This document shows, piece by piece, positions 61,884 to 64,000 of a stretch of 64,000 bases of DNA. The translations under genes were made by a program, and so were the position numbers. Origin of the DNA: Mannheimia sp. USDA-ARS-USMARC-1261 (lineage in GTDB: Bacteria > Pseudomonadota > Gammaproteobacteria > Enterobacterales > Pasteurellaceae); the NCBI RefSeq assembly GCF_000521605.1, contig NZ_CP006942.1, positions 930,001 through 994,000 on the forward strand, given 5' to 3'. The number at the start of each line of letters is the position of its first letter. The stretch's first letter is position 1. The notes below the pieces were generated by a model. That model did no database searches, was not told where the DNA came from, and saw only the letters and a list, made by a program, of their open reading frames with translations.

Positions 61884-62315
61884 ATGACAACTCAAACTTC
61901 TACTCAAAAAAATTACTTCAATCTACATACTACCGGCATTGGCTATTTAAACGATATTCGTTTAGTAGAGCATAAAAAAGGAAATCCTTTTTATGCTTGT
62001 CGTGTTGCAGCTCTTGTTGGCGAATCTGACTCACCAGAGTACAGATATTTTGATATGAATGTAGTCGGTAAAGAAACCGAAACACTCATCAAAAAATGCC
62101 AAAAAGCGGTCTCTGAAGAGAAAAAAGTGCTTGTATCATTTGTAATGGCTGATTTGTGGTTCGATACTTTCACTTATTCAAGTGACAGTAAATATCACAA
62201 AAAAGGCGATACTGGAGTGTCTCTTAAAGGTCGCTTAATCCGCATCAAAATGATTAAAATTGATGGGGAAATCGTCTATCAAGAAAAACCAAAAGCAGAT
62301 GAGCAATCTGAGTAA
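61884..62315 (+). CDS. DUF3577-like ICE protein
   Basis: 143 aa. NYFNLHTTGIGYLNDIRLVE, YACRVAALVGESDSPEYRYFDMNVVG and VLVSFVMADLWFDTF match the DUF3577 family (STY4534-like) of SPI-7-type ICEs; the pattern looks like an OB fold. It could bind single-stranded DNA; this is inference. GGAG lies 9 nt before the ATG. Confidence 0.78.
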   Translation: MTTQTSTQKNYFNLHTTGIGYLNDIRLVEHKKGNPFYACRVAALVGESDSPEYRYFDMNVVGKETETLIKKCQKAVSEEKKVLVSFVMADLWFDTFTYSSDSKYHKKGDTGVSLKGRLIRIKMIKIDGEIVYQEKPKADEQSE

Positions 62316-62359
62316 TTTTACCCAAGCCCGACAATTTATGTTGGGCTTTACTTTATGTC

Positions 62360-62392
62360 CCGTAGGGAAACACTCCCTGCGGTGTGTTTTCC
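62360..62392 (+). promoter_or_regulatory. leader pseudoknot of the 62421 gene
   Basis: a CCGTAG (62360-62365), b GGAAACAC (62366-62373), a' CTGCGG (62377-62382), b' GTGTTTTCC (62384-62392). Same order as in the two sister leaders. Confidence 0.6.
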
Positions 62393-62420
62393 TTTATTTT
62401 ACAATTTTAGGAGAAACACG

Positions 62421-63101
62421 ATGAACTCACTTCAACAATTTGTCAAAACATTATCACCAACAGTCCTTAATGGTCGCCATTTTGATGGTATTGTTGGCGA
62501 TGTTGTCTTTGTTCAGAACGGCTATGGTAAATGGCTTGATCAAGGCTTTACTATTATTGGTTTTGACAAAAGCATAGAGGAAAAGGATTGGATTTACCTA
62601 GATTGGGATTGCTATTGGTTCGGAAAAAATCCGGCACAGGTAATCCCTGAAAAATCTTGGGCTCAATGTTCTTGGCTTGCTAGAGCGTATTCAATCTCTC
62701 TTGAACGTTTTAATTCGTTAGGCTTAGAGCGTGAATATAACATTGTGTCTGATTGGGATAACCCCATTTATGGTACAGATATTCAGTTAATTGAACATTC
62801 CAAGGAGTTTTTCCGTTGGACTGAAGCCGATGATAGAGGGATTTTCTTAGTTCACAACGAGATGGCTTTTCATTTCTTCAAAAAAGAAATTAAAGCCTCA
62901 TCGGAACCGGAATACTATCAACCTATTGAGACATTCTGGAAAGATGCTACGGTGGTATTGAACATAGAAGATCTAGATATGTTAGAGCGAGTAGGATTAG
63001 AGCAAACTAATACACCTGCTTTAGCAAAATTAACTACGTTTGTACAGGCTGCTCGCAACGAAATTTCCAATGGTAATATCGTATTCTATCGAGCATTTTA
63101 A
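62421..63101 (+). CDS. hypothetical ICE protein
   Basis: 226 aa from the ATG at 62421 after TAGGAG. Rich in Trp and aromatic residues in the first half (DWIYLDWDCYWFGKNP), otherwise globular alpha/beta. No family recognised. The upstream open frame runs through the pseudoknot and is not part of the protein. Confidence 0.65.
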   Translation: MNSLQQFVKTLSPTVLNGRHFDGIVGDVVFVQNGYGKWLDQGFTIIGFDKSIEEKDWIYLDWDCYWFGKNPAQVIPEKSWAQCSWLARAYSISLERFNSLGLEREYNIVSDWDNPIYGTDIQLIEHSKEFFRWTEADDRGIFLVHNEMAFHFFKKEIKASSEPEYYQPIETFWKDATVVLNIEDLDMLERVGLEQTNTPALAKLTTFVQAARNEISNGNIVFYRAF

Positions 63102-63126
63102 CATCTAATACAAAGAGGATTATTAT

Positions 63127-63534
63127 ATGAATCGACAAGGTATTTATATCAACGGTAAACAAGTCTTTGACTCTAAAGGCAAAGAGATCAACAGCGTTCA
63201 AATCATTAATAGTACAGTGCAAACAGTTGTTGGGATAAATAAAGGTTATATCTCAATGGCTGCCGGCAATAATGTATTAATTGTTGATGGACAAACAATT
63301 GCATTAGAACCCTCTCCGACTATCAACATTGAAGTATTTGGCAATGTAACCAACCTCAATGCAGGTTCAGAAAATGTTCGTGTAACAGGCGATGCCAAAT
63401 CTGTTTCAACTGTCAGTGGTGATGTCACAGTGGATGGTAATGTAACCTCGAATGTGAAAACTGTGAGTGGTGACATTCATTGTAAATCTATTTTAGGTAA
63501 AATTAACACAGTGAGCGGTGATATTTATCGCTAA
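63127..63534 (+). CDS. short beta-solenoid-like ICE protein
   Basis: 135 aa. After residue 60 short strands recur with Val, Asn and Gly at regular spacing: VFGNVTNLNAGSENVRVTGDA, VSTVSGDVTVDGNV, VKTVSGDIHC, INTVSGDIYR. Such (T)VSGD(V/I) repeats are typical of small DUF4097/polymer-like beta-solenoids. No signal peptide, so it is probably cytoplasmic. Function unknown. Confidence 0.65.
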   Translation: MNRQGIYINGKQVFDSKGKEINSVQIINSTVQTVVGINKGYISMAAGNNVLIVDGQTIALEPSPTINIEVFGNVTNLNAGSENVRVTGDAKSVSTVSGDVTVDGNVTSNVKTVSGDIHCKSILGKINTVSGDIYR

Positions 63535-63548
63535 TATTGACTATACAC

Positions 63549-63583
63549 CCTATCGGGAAACATTCTCGGTAGGTATGTTTCCC
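63549..63583 (+). promoter_or_regulatory. leader pseudoknot of the 63614 gene
   Basis: a CCTATC (63549-63554), b GGGAAACAT (63555-63563), a' GGTAGG (63568-63573), b' ATGTTTCCC (63575-63583). The b pair is a perfect 9-bp match. Confidence 0.65.
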
Positions 63584-63613
63584 CACTTTTTATTTAAAAC
63601 TTGGAGAAACATA

Positions 63614-63976
63614 ATGGAAGATTCCTTTTTTGACTTTGATGATATCTCTTGCTATTTAGGACAATGGGAAGCCATCTTAGAAGAATATAGCGATATTGTC
63701 AGTATTGAAGACTTTTGGCTTGTTGCCAAAGAATTTGAAACTGTACCACATTTCGGTAATCTGTATCAGGAGCTTGTCATCTCTCGCTTAATTCAACGAT
63801 TCTGTACTGAATTAGATATTGAGCAAGATTCAGATTTAGTTGAATTTGACTACTATATCAATGCAATAGACACGCATTTTTACATTAATCGCCAAAGAAT
63901 CTGTGATATAGATGATTGGAATGAAATGTTAGACAAGATTCGTAAAGAAATGACGCCGGCTAAATTAGCTGCCTAA
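63614..63976 (+). CDS. hypothetical acidic ICE protein
   Basis: 120 aa from the ATG at 63614 (TGGAGAAAC upstream). Very acidic (MEDSFFDFDDISCYLGQWE, DIEQDSDLVEFDYY), which is a property of DNA-mimic antirestriction proteins, but I see no specific motif, so that is only a thought. It ends 24 bp before the window edge. Confidence 0.6.
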   Translation: MEDSFFDFDDISCYLGQWEAILEEYSDIVSIEDFWLVAKEFETVPHFGNLYQELVISRLIQRFCTELDIEQDSDLVEFDYYINAIDTHFYINRQRICDIDDWNEMLDKIRKEMTPAKLAA

Positions 63977-64000
63977 TTTTTTGCAAATTTTTACTAAAAA

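Overview
The window is Pasteurellaceae DNA. The host part (about 1-29,800) is AT-rich and full of the ACAAGCGGT-type uptake signal, often as inverted pairs that end genes. This dialect is used by the Actinobacillus/Mannheimia/Bibersteinia branch, not by Haemophilus influenzae. Gene content and protein sizes are typical of that family. I cannot fix the species.

Host chromosome (1-29,795): the tail of a cation-efflux gene, trmJ, pntAB, an OmpA-like lipoprotein, a DUF1328 microprotein, dcd-udk, a LysE/ArgO-type exporter, mreBCD-rarA, znuB, a YafJ-type amidotransferase, ispA-xseB, a MOSC protein, an LtaS-like phosphotransferase, nagK-pgpB, yhbY, two glycosyltransferases, argG, rnhA, cvpA-purF, mltA, initiator tRNA-Met and xseA. 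PurR-type operators sit before cvpA-purF and, less expectedly, before argG.

From 29,796 to the right edge lies the left part of an integrative conjugative element (ICE) of the ICEHin1056/ICEPmu1/SPI-7-like family, inserted in the anticodon region of a tRNA-Leu(CAA) gene. Only the 5' half of the host tRNA remains. A complete ICE-borne tRNA-Leu(CAA) follows about 50 bp later, behind the host tRNA promoter. The conserved maintenance block is parA, dnaB, parB, a DUF2857 gene, an STY4528-like gene, a PFL_4669-like gene, a DUF3158-like gene and ssb. It resumes after the cargo with three hypothetical genes, topB, a DUF3577 gene and more hypotheticals. The integrase and transfer genes lie outside the window.

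Cargo (about 38,200-56,600) sits between ssb and the topB region and is a mosaic. It holds a broken integrase, a broken alcohol dehydrogenase, an ACR3 arsenite pump remnant with a MerR regulator and CDF exporter, and an MBL hydrolase/DUF1304/MarR/SMR group. Then come tet(H)-tetR(H) and a GC-rich copper cluster (DUF305 protein, P-type ATPase, DUF2933, multicopper oxidase, DUF411, CueR-like regulator). A second AT-rich oxidase/DUF411 pair lies in the opposite orientation. DNA uptake sequences of several Neisseriaceae dialects mark the GC-rich part as imported. A direct repeat of about 297 bp carrying a 47-aa, 12-cysteine metallothionein brackets the first copper block. Three 19-bp-spacer CueR-type promoters tie the metal genes together.

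The least explained signals are RNA-like structures in the ICE backbone. A tandem array of 36-nt units (constant A-rich box plus a covarying hairpin with a fixed centre) fills the gap before the PFL_4669-like gene. Pseudoknots of the form a-b-a'-b' precede three consecutive genes after topB, and a larger pseudoknot occurs twice in the 800-bp gap downstream of topB. The gene setting (ssb, topoisomerase, conjugative element) recalls the published STAXI RNA motif, but I could not test that.
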